DNA of 64,000 bases from an uncultured Idiomarina sp. GTDB taxonomy: Bacteria > Pseudomonadota > Gammaproteobacteria > Enterobacterales > Alteromonadaceae. Positions 1-8,801 of this stretch are shown here, piece after piece. The stretch is from the NCBI GenBank assembly GCA_946885915.1, contig CAMPHF010000002.1, forward strand, positions 124,001 through 188,000. Direction: 5' to 3'. Under the pieces are notes generated by a model. It saw only the letters and a program-made list of their open reading frames with translations. It made no database searches and had not been told where the DNA came from. The translations under genes were made by a program, and so were the position numbers. The number at the start of each line of letters is the position of its first letter. Positions within the stretch are counted from its first letter, which is position 1.

Positions 1-295
1 TGCGTGACGACCATAAAACGGTGCCCCAAGCTGCCAATGCAATTAAATTAGAGACAATGTAGGCCAGCTGATGGCCACCCTCATCGCCGGCGCTTAATAC
101 TTTGCCCCATAAAGTGCCCGCCATAAAACTTAATATAATGGCGCTGTAACTAATAAAAATCTGTTCCGCGGCTAGGTTCCACAGCGAGCCTTGCAAAAAA
201 CTTAGCAATGCGCTGCCAACAAACGGCAGTAACCCCAGATAGCCTAGCGCCGAGGTAATACTGCGTTTACGCGAATCTTCAGTCACCTGATCCAT
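1..295 (-). CDS. DUF3429 family membrane protein (3' end cut by window)
   Basis: The reading frame starts at the ATG whose complement is at 293-295 (MDQVTEDSRKRSITSALGYL) and stays open to the window edge, so the C-terminus is missing. A short polar N-terminus is followed by hydrophobic segments: GLLPFVGSALL, then a Tyr-Ser-Ala-Ile-Ile-Leu-Ser-Phe-Met-Ala-Gly stretch ending in GTLWG, then another after a Gly-rich loop. This order fits small inner-membrane DUF3429 proteins of unknown function, which I recognise from the FxxYSAxILSFMAGxxWG core. It is divergent from the photolyase genes. No role can be given beyond membrane location. Confidence 0.7.
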   Translation of the reverse strand, partial: MDQVTEDSRKRSITSALGYLGLLPFVGSALLSFLQGSLWNLAAEQIFISYSAIILSFMAGTLWGKVLSAGDEGGHQLAYIVSNLIALAAWGTVLWSSR

Positions 296-381
296 CCGAA
301 CTCCCGTTGCTTTCGTAATAACTACTTAGCAATCGCCAGCTGGCGATACTCTTTATTTACTCAAACGATGAGGCAGGTTTT

Positions 382-1800
382 ATGCCGTCTGCTTTTAACG
401 TGAACAATGCGCCATCAGATCGCTCACAACCACGCTATCGTTCGGCGTTGGTTTGGCTGCACAACGATTTACGTTTGCATGATAACCCAACCCTAGTGTC
501 CGCCGCGACCCAGAGTGAGCGGTTAACAGTTATCTATATTATTGATCCTGAGCAGTTTCGTCCTAGCCGCTATCAAGCGCGGCCCATGGGCAAGCCCCGT
601 TGGCGCTTTATTCAACAGGCATTAGCCGATGTCAGCGCGCAATTGCAACAACGCAAGCAGCGCTTAATTATTCGTGTGGGACAGCCCTTGCAAGTCATGC
701 AACAACTGCTCGGCAGCCACAATTTCGATGCCATATTCAGTAGCGAACATCCCGGTTGGTATGAGCAGGAGCGTTGGCGCTTATTGAGCAAGCGCTATCC
801 ATTTATTGAGTGGCAAAAAATCCATAGCCATACGCTGTTTTCGCCGTCGCAGCTGCCGTTTTCGATAGCCGAGTTGCCGGGGCAATTTACGCAGTTTCGC
901 AAACAGCTGGAACGCCTAGCTGAGTTACCGGTGACGGCCCCTTTGCCACCACCGGTGACACTGCCACCACCCGTTGCCGGCATCGCCAGTGATGCCCCGC
1001 CTGCCGCCATTGCTGACTATGCCACTCCTGATCCCTACGATCAAAGCGTGTTTCAAGGTGGTGAAGCGGCTGCTATTGCGCATGTTGAACAATACTTTGC
1101 GGGGCGTTTTGCCAGTACTTATAAAGAAACGCGCAACGCGCTAGATGACTGGTTCAGTTCCACCAAATTTTCACCTTGGTTGGCGCAAGGCTGTCTTTCA
1201 CCACGTTGGCTCTATGCGCGCCTGCGGCGATATGAGCAAGAAGTAGAGGCGAACGAGTCGACCTACTGGATTGTGTTTGAACTACTTTGGCGTGAGTATT
1301 TTCAATGGTATGCCCACCAACATGGCGTGCAGCTATTTAAGTTTCGCGGCATCAAAAATCATAGCCCACAAACTAGCTTTTACCCCGCAAGGCTTGCGCA
1401 GTGGTGCAGCGGTACCACGCCTTACCCCATTGTGAATGCCTGCATGAAGCAGCTTAACGCCACAGGCTACATGTCGAATCGCGGCCGGCAGCTGGTCGCT
1501 AGCTGTTTTGTACATGAGTTGGGGCTCGATTGGCGCTATGGGGCAGCTTATTTTGAGCAACAACTGGTGGATTATGATGTCGCCTCAAATTGGGGAAATT
1601 GGCAATATCTTGCTGGCGTTGGTGCAGACCCGCGCGGCCACCGCCAATTTAATCTCAGCAAACAAACGGAAATGTACGATCCCAAGCTGAGTTTTATTAC
1701 GCGCTGGCAAGGCAGCGCCAGCAGCGGTGGTATTGATCAGGTGGACGCCGCAGATTGGCCCATTACCAACCAAGATAACAAGCCGCCACGCAGCTCATGA
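382..1800 (+). CDS. DASH-family cryptochrome / photolyase
   Basis: A flavoprotein of the cryptochrome-DASH branch, which binds FAD and usually a folate antenna and repairs cyclobutane pyrimidine dimers, best on single-stranded or looped DNA. The N-terminal Rossmann antenna domain begins with [15 protein letters not shown] (about residues 23-37). The FAD-binding helical domain holds the family motifs [24 protein letters not shown], and [17 protein letters not shown] (about residues 355-420), which separate DASH from classic class I photolyases. The length of 472 residues is normal for the family. The start at 382 has GAGGCAGG just upstream. The last four bases overlap the start of the next photolyase gene, so the two are probably co-transcribed. 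The substrate is inferred from the family only. Confidence 0.93.
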   Translation: MPSAFNVNNAPSDRSQPRYRSALVWLHNDLRLHDNPTLVSAATQSERLTVIYIIDPEQFRPSRYQARPMGKPRWRFIQQALADVSAQLQQRKQRLIIRVGQPLQVMQQLLGSHNFDAIFSSEHPGWYEQERWRLLSKRYPFIEWQKIHSHTLFSPSQLPFSIAELPGQFTQFRKQLERLAELPVTAPLPPPVTLPPPVAGIASDAPPAAIADYATPDPYDQSVFQGGEAAAIAHVEQYFAGRFASTYKETRNALDDWFSSTKFSPWLAQGCLSPRWLYARLRRYEQEVEANESTYWIVFELLWREYFQWYAHQHGVQLFKFRGIKNHSPQTSFYPARLAQWCSGTTPYPIVNACMKQLNATGYMSNRGRQLVASCFVHELGLDWRYGAAYFEQQLVDYDVASNWGNWQYLAGVGADPRGHRQFNLSKQTEMYDPKLSFITRWQGSASSGGIDQVDAADWPITNQDNKPPRSS

Positions 1801-3299
1801 GCCAGCAACTTTCTCGGCCATCGGTGTCGGTGGTGTGGTTTAAGCGCGATTTACGCTTACGAGACCATCGCCCCTTGCAGGCGGCGATTGAAGCGGGCCT
1901 GCCGGTAGTGTTGCTGTACGTTTACGAACCTTTTTTACTGCAAGATCCGCACTACAGTGAACGCCATTGGCGCTTCATTGCGCAGTCGCTGGCAGACCTA
2001 AGTGCCCAACTGCGCCCGTATCAGGCGCAGCTGTGTGTGGTGCACGGCAAACTCTCCCAAGTACTGCAAAGGCTACAACAACAAGTCCATATTTGCGCTT
2101 TATATAGTCACCAAGAGATTGGTATCGGTAGTACCTTTCAGCGTGATTTATGGTTGCAGCGCTGGTGTCGTCAGCAAAACATACCCTGGCACGAGTTTCA
2201 GCATGGCGCAGTACAACGCGGCTTACCGTCGCGCCAGAACTGGGATAAGGATTGGCAACAATACATGCGTAGCGCGCCAGCGCAGCCAGATTTACCGCGT
2301 TTAACCACGCCAAACCTGCAGCTGAGCGCACTCGGCGAAGCACCTCCGCCATGGCCCGAGAACACTGCATTTCAAGCAGGTGGTGAGCAGGCCGCCTGGG
2401 ACACACTAGAAGATTTTTTCGTAACGCGCGGTCAGCATTACGCCTTCAATATTTCGAAACCACTGCAAAGCCGCGACAGTTGCTCACGCATGTCGCCTTA
2501 CCTGGCATGGGGCAATATTTCCCTGCGCGAAATGTATCAACGGCTGTTACAAGATTGGCAACGCCCGGGTTGGCGCCGCGCATTGCAAGGTCTGTCGTCA
2601 CGCTTGCACTGGCACTGCCATTTTATGCAAAAGTTTGAAAGCGAATGTGAAGTCGAGCTGCGCCCATTAAATCTGGTGTATCTTGATTTTCCATATCGTG
2701 ATGATGAGCAAGCGAGCGCCGACCTGCTGGCATGGCAGCAAGGCCAAACGGGTTACCCGCTCGTTGATGCCTGCATGCGTGCCTTGCAACAAACGGGTTA
2801 CATTAATTTCAGAATGCGCGCCATGTTGGTGAGCTTCTTATGCCATCATTTACTCATTGATTGGCGGCGTGGCGTGCATCATCTGGCGCAACTTTTTCTC
2901 GACTTTGAACCCGGCATTCACTACCCACAATTTCAAATGCAGGCAGGCGTGACCGGCACTCACACTATTCGCATTTATAACCCGTTGAAGCAGTCCGAGC
3001 AACAAGATCCAGATGGCATTTTTATCAAACAGTGGGTTCCCGAACTTGCGCAAGTCCCCACGCCATTGCTGCATCAACCTTGGCAACTCACCGCTATGGA
3101 GCAAACGCTTTATGGGGTAAAACTTGGCGATGATTATCCGCATCCTATTGTTGATCTGGCCCAGAGCGGGCCTCGGGCGCGTGACTTACTATGGGGTTGG
3201 CGTGAGCGCGATGATGTGCGGGCCGAAGGGCGTCGCATTCTCGCGCGCCACGTACGTCCCCAAGATCGGCGCTTGTATCGCCATGTGCAAAAGCGCTAA
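1797..3299 (+). CDS. Cryptochrome/deoxyribodipyrimidine photolyase family protein
   Basis: The second photolyase-like flavoprotein of the pair, joined to the DASH gene by an ATGA overlap. It opens with [20 protein letters not shown], the standard photolyase alpha/beta antenna domain. It has the helical FAD domain with [15 protein letters not shown] (about residues 228-242), [22 protein letters not shown] (about 319-340), and [18 protein letters not shown]. The [21 protein letters not shown] region near residue 395 is where class I enzymes carry the last FAD and DNA contacts. Which lesion it repairs (CPD or 6-4), or whether it is a signalling cryptochrome, cannot be settled by eye. Length is 500 residues, slightly above the usual 470. 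Confidence 0.88.
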   Translation: MSQQLSRPSVSVVWFKRDLRLRDHRPLQAAIEAGLPVVLLYVYEPFLLQDPHYSERHWRFIAQSLADLSAQLRPYQAQLCVVHGKLSQVLQRLQQQVHICALYSHQEIGIGSTFQRDLWLQRWCRQQNIPWHEFQHGAVQRGLPSRQNWDKDWQQYMRSAPAQPDLPRLTTPNLQLSALGEAPPPWPENTAFQAGGEQAAWDTLEDFFVTRGQHYAFNISKPLQSRDSCSRMSPYLAWGNISLREMYQRLLQDWQRPGWRRALQGLSSRLHWHCHFMQKFESECEVELRPLNLVYLDFPYRDDEQASADLLAWQQGQTGYPLVDACMRALQQTGYINFRMRAMLVSFLCHHLLIDWRRGVHHLAQLFLDFEPGIHYPQFQMQAGVTGTHTIRIYNPLKQSEQQDPDGIFIKQWVPELAQVPTPLLHQPWQLTAMEQTLYGVKLGDDYPHPIVDLAQSGPRARDLLWGWRERDDVRAEGRRILARHVRPQDRRLYRHVQKR

Positions 3300-3327
3300 G
3301 CTTAAGTAATACAGTAAGGAAGCAACG

Positions 3328-4668
3328 GTGAACACAGCAACTCATTTTCGGCGTGCGATTGGTATCGCGCTCATCGCGACCACTTTTTTCGCATTCGTTG
3401 TCACCATCGAATACCTGCATGTGGTGGTGAAAGAACGTGGTCAACGGCAACAGTACGATGCGGCGCAATTGTTGGCTATGCAGTCACGCGCGGAAATAGA
3501 AGCTGAAATTGCGAATATAAAAGCACTCGCTCGCAGCCTGACGAATTACATTACGGCCAATCCTAATTTAGCACTTGAATCTCTGCGACCAATAGCCGCC
3601 GCTATTATTAAGCAGAACGCCATGATCCGAAACGTGGGTGTCGCACCCAATAACATCATCGCATTTGTGGAACCCATGGCTGGTAACGCACAAGCTATTG
3701 GCTTTGACTATCGCAGCGATGCTCGCCAATGGCGACAAGTCACGCAATCAATCACTACGCAACAAATTGTCTTGGTTGGCCCATTAGAGCTAGTTCAAGG
3801 TGGCACCGCGCTTATCGCACGAGCACCAGTGTTTCTTGACCCGCCCTTTAACACTGACGTGTGGGGAATGACGTCCGTAGTCATAAATTATGATCGCTTT
3901 CTACAGCAAGTAAAACTCGACCAACTCACCCGGGATGGCTTTAAACTTTCACTCATTGATGGCGACTCGGGTGAAGTCTTTTATGGCGACACAGCAACCC
4001 TAGATAACGCATTGTTAGTCCAGCCGCTTAGCATTCGCGGTAATAACTGGTCCATAGCCGTCGCATTCGAGGACGAAGGTGGCATAGGTGACTTTTATGA
4101 AGTTCGGCTGATTGGTTACAGCGCGCTTGCAGTCATAGTTCTGGTGGTTGTGATTGCCATCCGACTATTTCTGCAAAACTATCAGCATGCGACCCGAGAT
4201 ATGCTGACCGGATTGGGTAATCGGCGGCTATTGACCGAGCGGCTGGAGGCTCTGGTTCAACGCTACCGGAGCAATAGCAAAGGCTTCACCATTCTAAGTA
4301 TCGATTTAAATAAATTTAAAGAAGTGAACGATAACTTCGGTCATCAAGCCGGCGATGAACTGCTACAAGGAGTCGCGGCACGCTTAACCAAAGCGGCGCA
4401 GGGGTTGCGGGGTAGCGCCATTAGAACCGGTGGTGATGAATTCATTATTCTGGTACCCAACATTCTTACCGAAGACGACATCGCCAGCACGATAGACACC
4501 CTACAGCAGCAGATAATTGATGAACCCTACCCAATCCTAGGTCACAGCATTCGGATTGGGGCAAGTATAGGTGCTGCCCGTTATCCGCAGGATAGTGACA
4601 ACCTAGATGCACTGCTGGAGTTAGCGGATACCAATATGTATCAACAAAAACGTATGCGACGTTCGTGA
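3328..4668 (+). CDS. Membrane diguanylate cyclase with CHASE-like sensor domain
   Basis: Predicted inner-membrane protein that makes cyclic di-GMP in response to a periplasmic signal. One membrane segment lies at about residues 9-32 and a second at about 255-278. Between them is a periplasmic domain of some 220 residues (EAEIANIKALARSL near its start, then LVGPLELVQGGTALIARAPV) that resembles a CHASE ligand-binding domain. The cytoplasmic GGDEF domain starts with DMLTGLGNRR and has an intact active site, GGDEF at residues 368-372. The RxxD inhibitory site is absent: the equivalent stretch reads RGSAIRT. The start is GTG at 3328, preceded by AAGGA. It lies 28 bases after the photolyase pair and may share its transcript. 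Confidence 0.88.
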   Translation: MNTATHFRRAIGIALIATTFFAFVVTIEYLHVVVKERGQRQQYDAAQLLAMQSRAEIEAEIANIKALARSLTNYITANPNLALESLRPIAAAIIKQNAMIRNVGVAPNNIIAFVEPMAGNAQAIGFDYRSDARQWRQVTQSITTQQIVLVGPLELVQGGTALIARAPVFLDPPFNTDVWGMTSVVINYDRFLQQVKLDQLTRDGFKLSLIDGDSGEVFYGDTATLDNALLVQPLSIRGNNWSIAVAFEDEGGIGDFYEVRLIGYSALAVIVLVVVIAIRLFLQNYQHATRDMLTGLGNRRLLTERLEALVQRYRSNSKGFTILSIDLNKFKEVNDNFGHQAGDELLQGVAARLTKAAQGLRGSAIRTGGDEFIILVPNILTEDDIASTIDTLQQQIIDEPYPILGHSIRIGASIGAARYPQDSDNLDALLELADTNMYQQKRMRRS

Positions 4669-4677
4669 GCGCTATTC

Positions 4678-5334
4678 ATGAGTGCAGCGTTAGCTTGTCC
4701 GCTTTGTCAGCATGTCACCGAATGGCTAGCGACTGACCAACGCCCCCATGTGGCACCACGCGAGTATTGGCACTGCCCACAATGCCAATTAGTTCATGTA
4801 CCAGCGCAGTTTCAGTTACCACCCGCGGCCGAGAAAGCACTTTATGACGTGCATGAGAACGATCCCAATGACGCCGGTTATCGCCAGTTTTTAGCGCAAT
4901 TAATTACGCCATTAAGCGAGCATCTGCAAACGGGCGCGCAAGGCTTAGATTATGGATGTGGCCCGGGCCCTGCGTTAATGCACATGTGTCACGAGCAAGG
5001 TTTCAAGTGCGCGGGTTTCGATATTTACTACGCCAACAAGCCTGAATTACTAACCCAATCTTATGACTTTATTACCAGCACTGAGGTATTCGAACATTTG
5101 CGCCAACCCGCTGAGGTGTTGCAGCTTATACTCTCGTGCTTACGCCCCCAGGGACTGCTTGGTATTATGACTAAGCCGTGGACGGCGGACACCGATTTTG
5201 GCCGCTGGCACTATGCCAACGACCCTACTCATATTTGTTTTTATCACCACAGTACACTTCGCTTTATCGCGCAAAAGTATGCGTTGAACATTATTTACCA
5301 ACACGGCAGTGTTTGTATTTGGCAACGCCAATAA
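4678..5334 (+). CDS. Class I SAM-dependent methyltransferase with zinc-ribbon N-terminus
   Basis: A Rossmann-fold methyltransferase of the Methyltransf_23 type. The N-terminus carries two Cys pairs, CPLC at residues 7-10 and CPQC at about 33-36, which probably bind a zinc ion. The SAM-binding motif I is LDYGCGPGPAL at about residues 90-100, and motif II/post-I residues follow in AGFDIYY. The DFITSTEVFEHLRQP stretch is typical of these enzymes. The substrate is unknown; relatives with a zinc ribbon act on sugars, lipids or quinones. The gene begins 9 bases after the GGDEF gene, which suggests co-transcription but not a shared role. Confidence 0.82.
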   Translation: MSAALACPLCQHVTEWLATDQRPHVAPREYWHCPQCQLVHVPAQFQLPPAAEKALYDVHENDPNDAGYRQFLAQLITPLSEHLQTGAQGLDYGCGPGPALMHMCHEQGFKCAGFDIYYANKPELLTQSYDFITSTEVFEHLRQPAEVLQLILSCLRPQGLLGIMTKPWTADTDFGRWHYANDPTHICFYHHSTLRFIAQKYALNIIYQHGSVCIWQRQ

Positions 5335-5419
5335 TTTATTAATGTTTAAGCGCCGATTACGCTATAGTTTACGCAATAAAGCGACGCTTCACGCGCACCG
5401 CCCATGGATGACAATGTAG

Positions 5420-6754
5420 ATGACAACTTCAAGCCACAAACTCTCTGCTGATGATCTTGCCAATATTGGCAAGCTAGAGCGTTTTACCGAGTTTTTGCCT
5501 GGCTTCGTCTATCAACTTTACATGGATATCAATGGTCAATTTTCTTATCCATACGCTAGTCCTGCTATTAAAGACATGTTTGGTGTCACGCCCGAGCAAG
5601 TAAAAGATGATGCCAATGTCTTGCTCGAAAAAATACATCCCGATGATATCGATGAGGTAATGGCCACTAGTCTGCATGCGGCTGAACATGAGGGCATTTG
5701 GCATAGCCAATTTCGGATGGTGTTGGACAACAACCAGGTAATTTGGATTGAAGCTTATGATCAGGCACAAAAATTAGCGGATGGCAGTATTTTATGGACT
5801 GGCTATGCCAATGATGTGACTAAGCGCAAACAGCTCGAGGCGCAACTACAAGAGAGTGAAGCGAAGTTTCGGGCTTTTGTTGAAAACGCCAATGACATTA
5901 TTTATGCGCTCGATCCTGAAGGTCGTATTACTTACGTGTCGCCACAGTGGACAACCCTGCTTGGTCATGATCAGGAGTCCGTCATTGGCGAGTCTTTTGA
6001 ATCTTATGTACATCCCGAGGATATCGCCGGTTGTTACGCATTCCTCACCAAGATTGTGGAAACCGGTACGAAGCAAAGTGGCATTGAGTACCGCATCAAG
6101 CATATAAATGGTGATTGGCAGTGGCATACCTCTAACGCTTCACCCATTTTTGACGACCAAGGTAACGTCATTAAATATCTCGGCATTGGCCGCGATATTA
6201 CCGAACGGAAGCGGCTTGATGCCCAAATCTCACGCATGGCGCACTATGACCAACTCACCAACATTGCCAACCGAGCATTGTTTTTCGAGCTATTGAATCA
6301 ACAGCTACTGCAAAGTAAACGCCATCATTTTGCCGTCGCGCTGCTGTTTGTCGATTTGGATAAATTCAAACCAATTAACGATAACTATGGCCATGCCGTG
6401 GGGGATCAACTGTTAGTTCAGGTTGCCGAACGGCTCCAGCAACAAGTGCGAGCGAGTGATGCGGTAGGTCGAATTGGTGGGGATGAATTTGTCGTCATGC
6501 TTACCACACTTCCCACTGACAAAGACGGGTTAGCATTAGCCACCGACATTGCTGAAAAAATTCGGGCCCGATTAGCAGAGCCGTTTATCTTAGAGAATTC
6601 GCCCCAATTAATTACTGCTAACATTTCGGCCAGTATTGGTATTGCGTTGTGCCCACATCATGCGCAAACCGTGCAAGAGCTGTCGAAGCTCGCTGACAAC
6701 GCCATGTATTTAGCTAAACGTGAAGGCCGTAACACCGTGATGATGAGTCGCTAA
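5420..6754 (+). CDS. PAS-PAS-GGDEF diguanylate cyclase
   Basis: A soluble cyclic di-GMP synthase controlled by two PAS sensor domains. PAS 1 covers about residues 25-135 (Pro-Glu-Gln-Val and IHPDDIDEVM are typical of PAS_3) and ends in ANDVTKRKQLE. PAS 2 covers about residues 145-265 (NANDIIYALDPEGRITYVSP, then HPEDIAGCY) and ends in GRDITERKRL. The GGDEF domain starts MAHYDQLTNIANR. Its active site GGDEF is at residues 353-357, and the product-inhibition site RASD at 344-347 sits at the correct five-residue spacing, so the enzyme should be active and feedback-inhibited. No membrane segment or signal peptide is present. PAS ligands (haem, flavin or a metabolite) cannot be read from the sequence. 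Confidence 0.92.
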   Translation: MTTSSHKLSADDLANIGKLERFTEFLPGFVYQLYMDINGQFSYPYASPAIKDMFGVTPEQVKDDANVLLEKIHPDDIDEVMATSLHAAEHEGIWHSQFRMVLDNNQVIWIEAYDQAQKLADGSILWTGYANDVTKRKQLEAQLQESEAKFRAFVENANDIIYALDPEGRITYVSPQWTTLLGHDQESVIGESFESYVHPEDIAGCYAFLTKIVETGTKQSGIEYRIKHINGDWQWHTSNASPIFDDQGNVIKYLGIGRDITERKRLDAQISRMAHYDQLTNIANRALFFELLNQQLLQSKRHHFAVALLFVDLDKFKPINDNYGHAVGDQLLVQVAERLQQQVRASDAVGRIGGDEFVVMLTTLPTDKDGLALATDIAEKIRARLAEPFILENSPQLITANISASIGIALCPHHAQTVQELSKLADNAMYLAKREGRNTVMMSR

Positions 6755-6766
6755 CGCGACTTATCA

Positions 6767-7279
6767 TTAGCCGATGACCTCATAACCTGCCCAATCGGGT
6801 ACCAGACGCTGGCGTTGACCATCGGTCACAAGATGCACATGCCAACCATCCAAAAGGTCCAGCGCCAAACAATCATCAACATTCATTAAGTCATCTTTGT
6901 GGGGTTCGATACTGTCGCGCAAACCGGCATTTAATACCTGCCGTAAGCCTTTAGATTTTGCCTCTTCGGGGTTGCTGGCCACCACCAACGTAAAATCGTG
7001 AAATTCGGGAATACGATTAGGAAAATATCCGCCGCAGTTGACGAAATATAGTTTTTCTGGGCGAGTGCTTGGCTCACGTTTCAACTCAATTTTATAACCA
7101 TCCACATGATGCACATGCAGATAGCTGTCCAAATGTAAGCCGTTCACATCACCAAACCACTGCTGCCGTAATTGCGGATAGGTATCGGCCATTTGCTCAC
7201 CCACCACAAACCGCACATCGTGCAATTCAATATTGGCGCCTTTCGCGCTGCCACCAACATACACTAGGAATAATTTCAT
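6767..7279 (-). CDS. DUF1543 domain-containing protein
   Basis: A 170-residue cytoplasmic protein of the DUF1543 family, recognised from the start MKLFLVYVGGSAKGANIELH and the repeated half-motif in FVNCGGYFPNRIPEFHDFTL later in the chain. The two halves look like an internal duplication of an alpha/beta unit with a metal- or nucleotide-like loop. The function is not established. The ATG at 7279 is preferred over the upstream frame because AAGGATG lies at the right distance and family members begin MKLFLVYLGG. It is convergent with the PAS-GGDEF gene and divergent from the dGTPase gene. Confidence 0.82.
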   Translation of the reverse strand: MKLFLVYVGGSAKGANIELHDVRFVVGEQMADTYPQLRQQWFGDVNGLHLDSYLHVHHVDGYKIELKREPSTRPEKLYFVNCGGYFPNRIPEFHDFTLVVASNPEEAKSKGLRQVLNAGLRDSIEPHKDDLMNVDDCLALDLLDGWHVHLVTDGQRQRLVPDWAGYEVIG

Positions 7280-7330
7280 TAACCGGCATCCTTGTTCGTT
7301 CGAATCGCCATAACTAAATAACTTAATAGC

Positions 7331-8782
7331 ATGAATTGTAAGCGCAATAAGCATCGGCGTCACTTGCCGTTTTCAGCTGAAGCAGGCAATATCCGTAATC
7401 ATGCAGTGCGATGGAGCAACCTTGTGAATCATTCTGGCCCAGCTATCACCCTAGTTAGCGACCAGTCGGCGCTGAGCGACTTTCAACAGCAAGCCAATCT
7501 ATGGTCTGCACGCCGCAGTGGTCAAGCAACTCAGCGACCCGGTGATTTGCGTAATCCGTGGCAACGCGACCGTGCCCGAGTATTGCACTCCGCGGCATTT
7601 CGACGACTGCAGTCAAAAACCCAAATTATGAATGTGGGTGAAAACGACTTTTATCGGACTCGGCTCACCCATTCACTAGAGGCCGCCCAAATTGGGGCAT
7701 CGCTTATTAATCAGTTGGTCCAGGTGGCACCAACCGAGCTGCACGCGTTATTACCTGACTTTAATTTGATGGAAACCTTGTGCTTGGCGCACGATATTGG
7801 CCACCCGCCATTTGGTCATGGTGGCGAGACGGCACTGAATTATAAAATGCTGAACTCAGGGGGCTTTGAGGGCAATGGGCAAACCTTCCGAATTGTGGGG
7901 AGACTGGAAGCGTATCACCCAGAGCATGGCATGGACCTGACCCGCCGGAGCTTGTTGGGGCTATTAAAATACCCAGTATTGATGCCAACATTGGCAACCG
8001 AAGATACCACTGCAAGCCCTCGTAGCCTTGGCCCGTGGAAGCCTGCCAAGGCTATTTATAGCGCCGATGCGGACTTGCTAGAGTGGGTGTTAGCGCCGTT
8101 CAGCACCGCTGACCGGGAAGCTTTCCAAGCCGTCACTCGGTTGAATGAGTCACCGTGGCAACGCTCATTACACAAATCCTTTGATGCGGCCTTAATGGAA
8201 TTAGCTGACGATATTGCTTATGGCGTGCATGACTTAGAAGATGCGGTGGTGACCGGGACGCTCTCGCAAGTAGCTTGGGCCTCACAATTTGAGGGCTTGG
8301 TACGCGACTTACCCACCCCAATGCGCACGCTCCTCGAAACCCTAGGCGAGCAATTATTCGCCACTAAGCACTACTTACGTAAAGACGCGATTGGCGCGTT
8401 GGTTAACATTTTTGTGACGGCTGTACGCATTGAAGAAACTTTGCCTTCAGCCCAACATCCGCTCATTCGTTACAACGCCACTTTACCAATCGCCGAACGC
8501 AAATTACTCGACGGCTTAAAGAAAGTGGTGTTTGCGCATGTGATTAATCAGCCAGCCATTCAACAATTACGTTACCGAAGTCAGAACATGCTGCTACAAT
8601 TATTTGATGCTTTTCATGCCGAGCCATTACGACTGCTGCCAACCAATACCCGCGAACGTTGGGAGCTAGCGCAACAACTTGAAGGGCAGGCCGGCGCTGA
8701 CCGGATTCTTTGCGACTATATTGCCGGTATGACCGACGACTATGCCGAGCGTATGTACCGAAACTTGTTTGTGGTGAGTTAA
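7331..8782 (+). CDS. dgt: dGTPase-like HD phosphohydrolase (anti-phage deoxyguanosine triphosphatase group)
   Basis: A metal-dependent HD-superfamily enzyme that splits dGTP to deoxyguanosine and triphosphate. The signature PWQRDRARVLHSAAFRRLQS (about residues 76-95) with SKTQ is the Dgt family N-terminal motif. RTRLTHSLEAAQIG supplies the first His. HDIGHPPFGHGGE (about residues 155-167) gives the paired His-Asp. DDIAYGVHDLEDA gives the final Asp. Relatives with this longer form in Shewanella-like genomes have been reported to stop phage growth by draining dGTP. About 50 residues precede the conserved part and no strong ribosome site supports the first ATG, so a GTG start nearer residue 25 or 33 is possible. 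Confidence 0.87.
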   Translation: MNCKRNKHRRHLPFSAEAGNIRNHAVRWSNLVNHSGPAITLVSDQSALSDFQQQANLWSARRSGQATQRPGDLRNPWQRDRARVLHSAAFRRLQSKTQIMNVGENDFYRTRLTHSLEAAQIGASLINQLVQVAPTELHALLPDFNLMETLCLAHDIGHPPFGHGGETALNYKMLNSGGFEGNGQTFRIVGRLEAYHPEHGMDLTRRSLLGLLKYPVLMPTLATEDTTASPRSLGPWKPAKAIYSADADLLEWVLAPFSTADREAFQAVTRLNESPWQRSLHKSFDAALMELADDIAYGVHDLEDAVVTGTLSQVAWASQFEGLVRDLPTPMRTLLETLGEQLFATKHYLRKDAIGALVNIFVTAVRIEETLPSAQHPLIRYNATLPIAERKLLDGLKKVVFAHVINQPAIQQLRYRSQNMLLQLFDAFHAEPLRLLPTNTRERWELAQQLEGQAGADRILCDYIAGMTDDYAERMYRNLFVVS

Positions 8783-8801
8783 CGCTCAAAGGAGCCGCGC
8801 G

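Noticed and set aside
7069..7317. 82-residue frame opposite DUF1543
   Set aside because: It is a shadow of the clearly coding minus-strand DUF1543 gene, with no ribosome site or recognisable motif.
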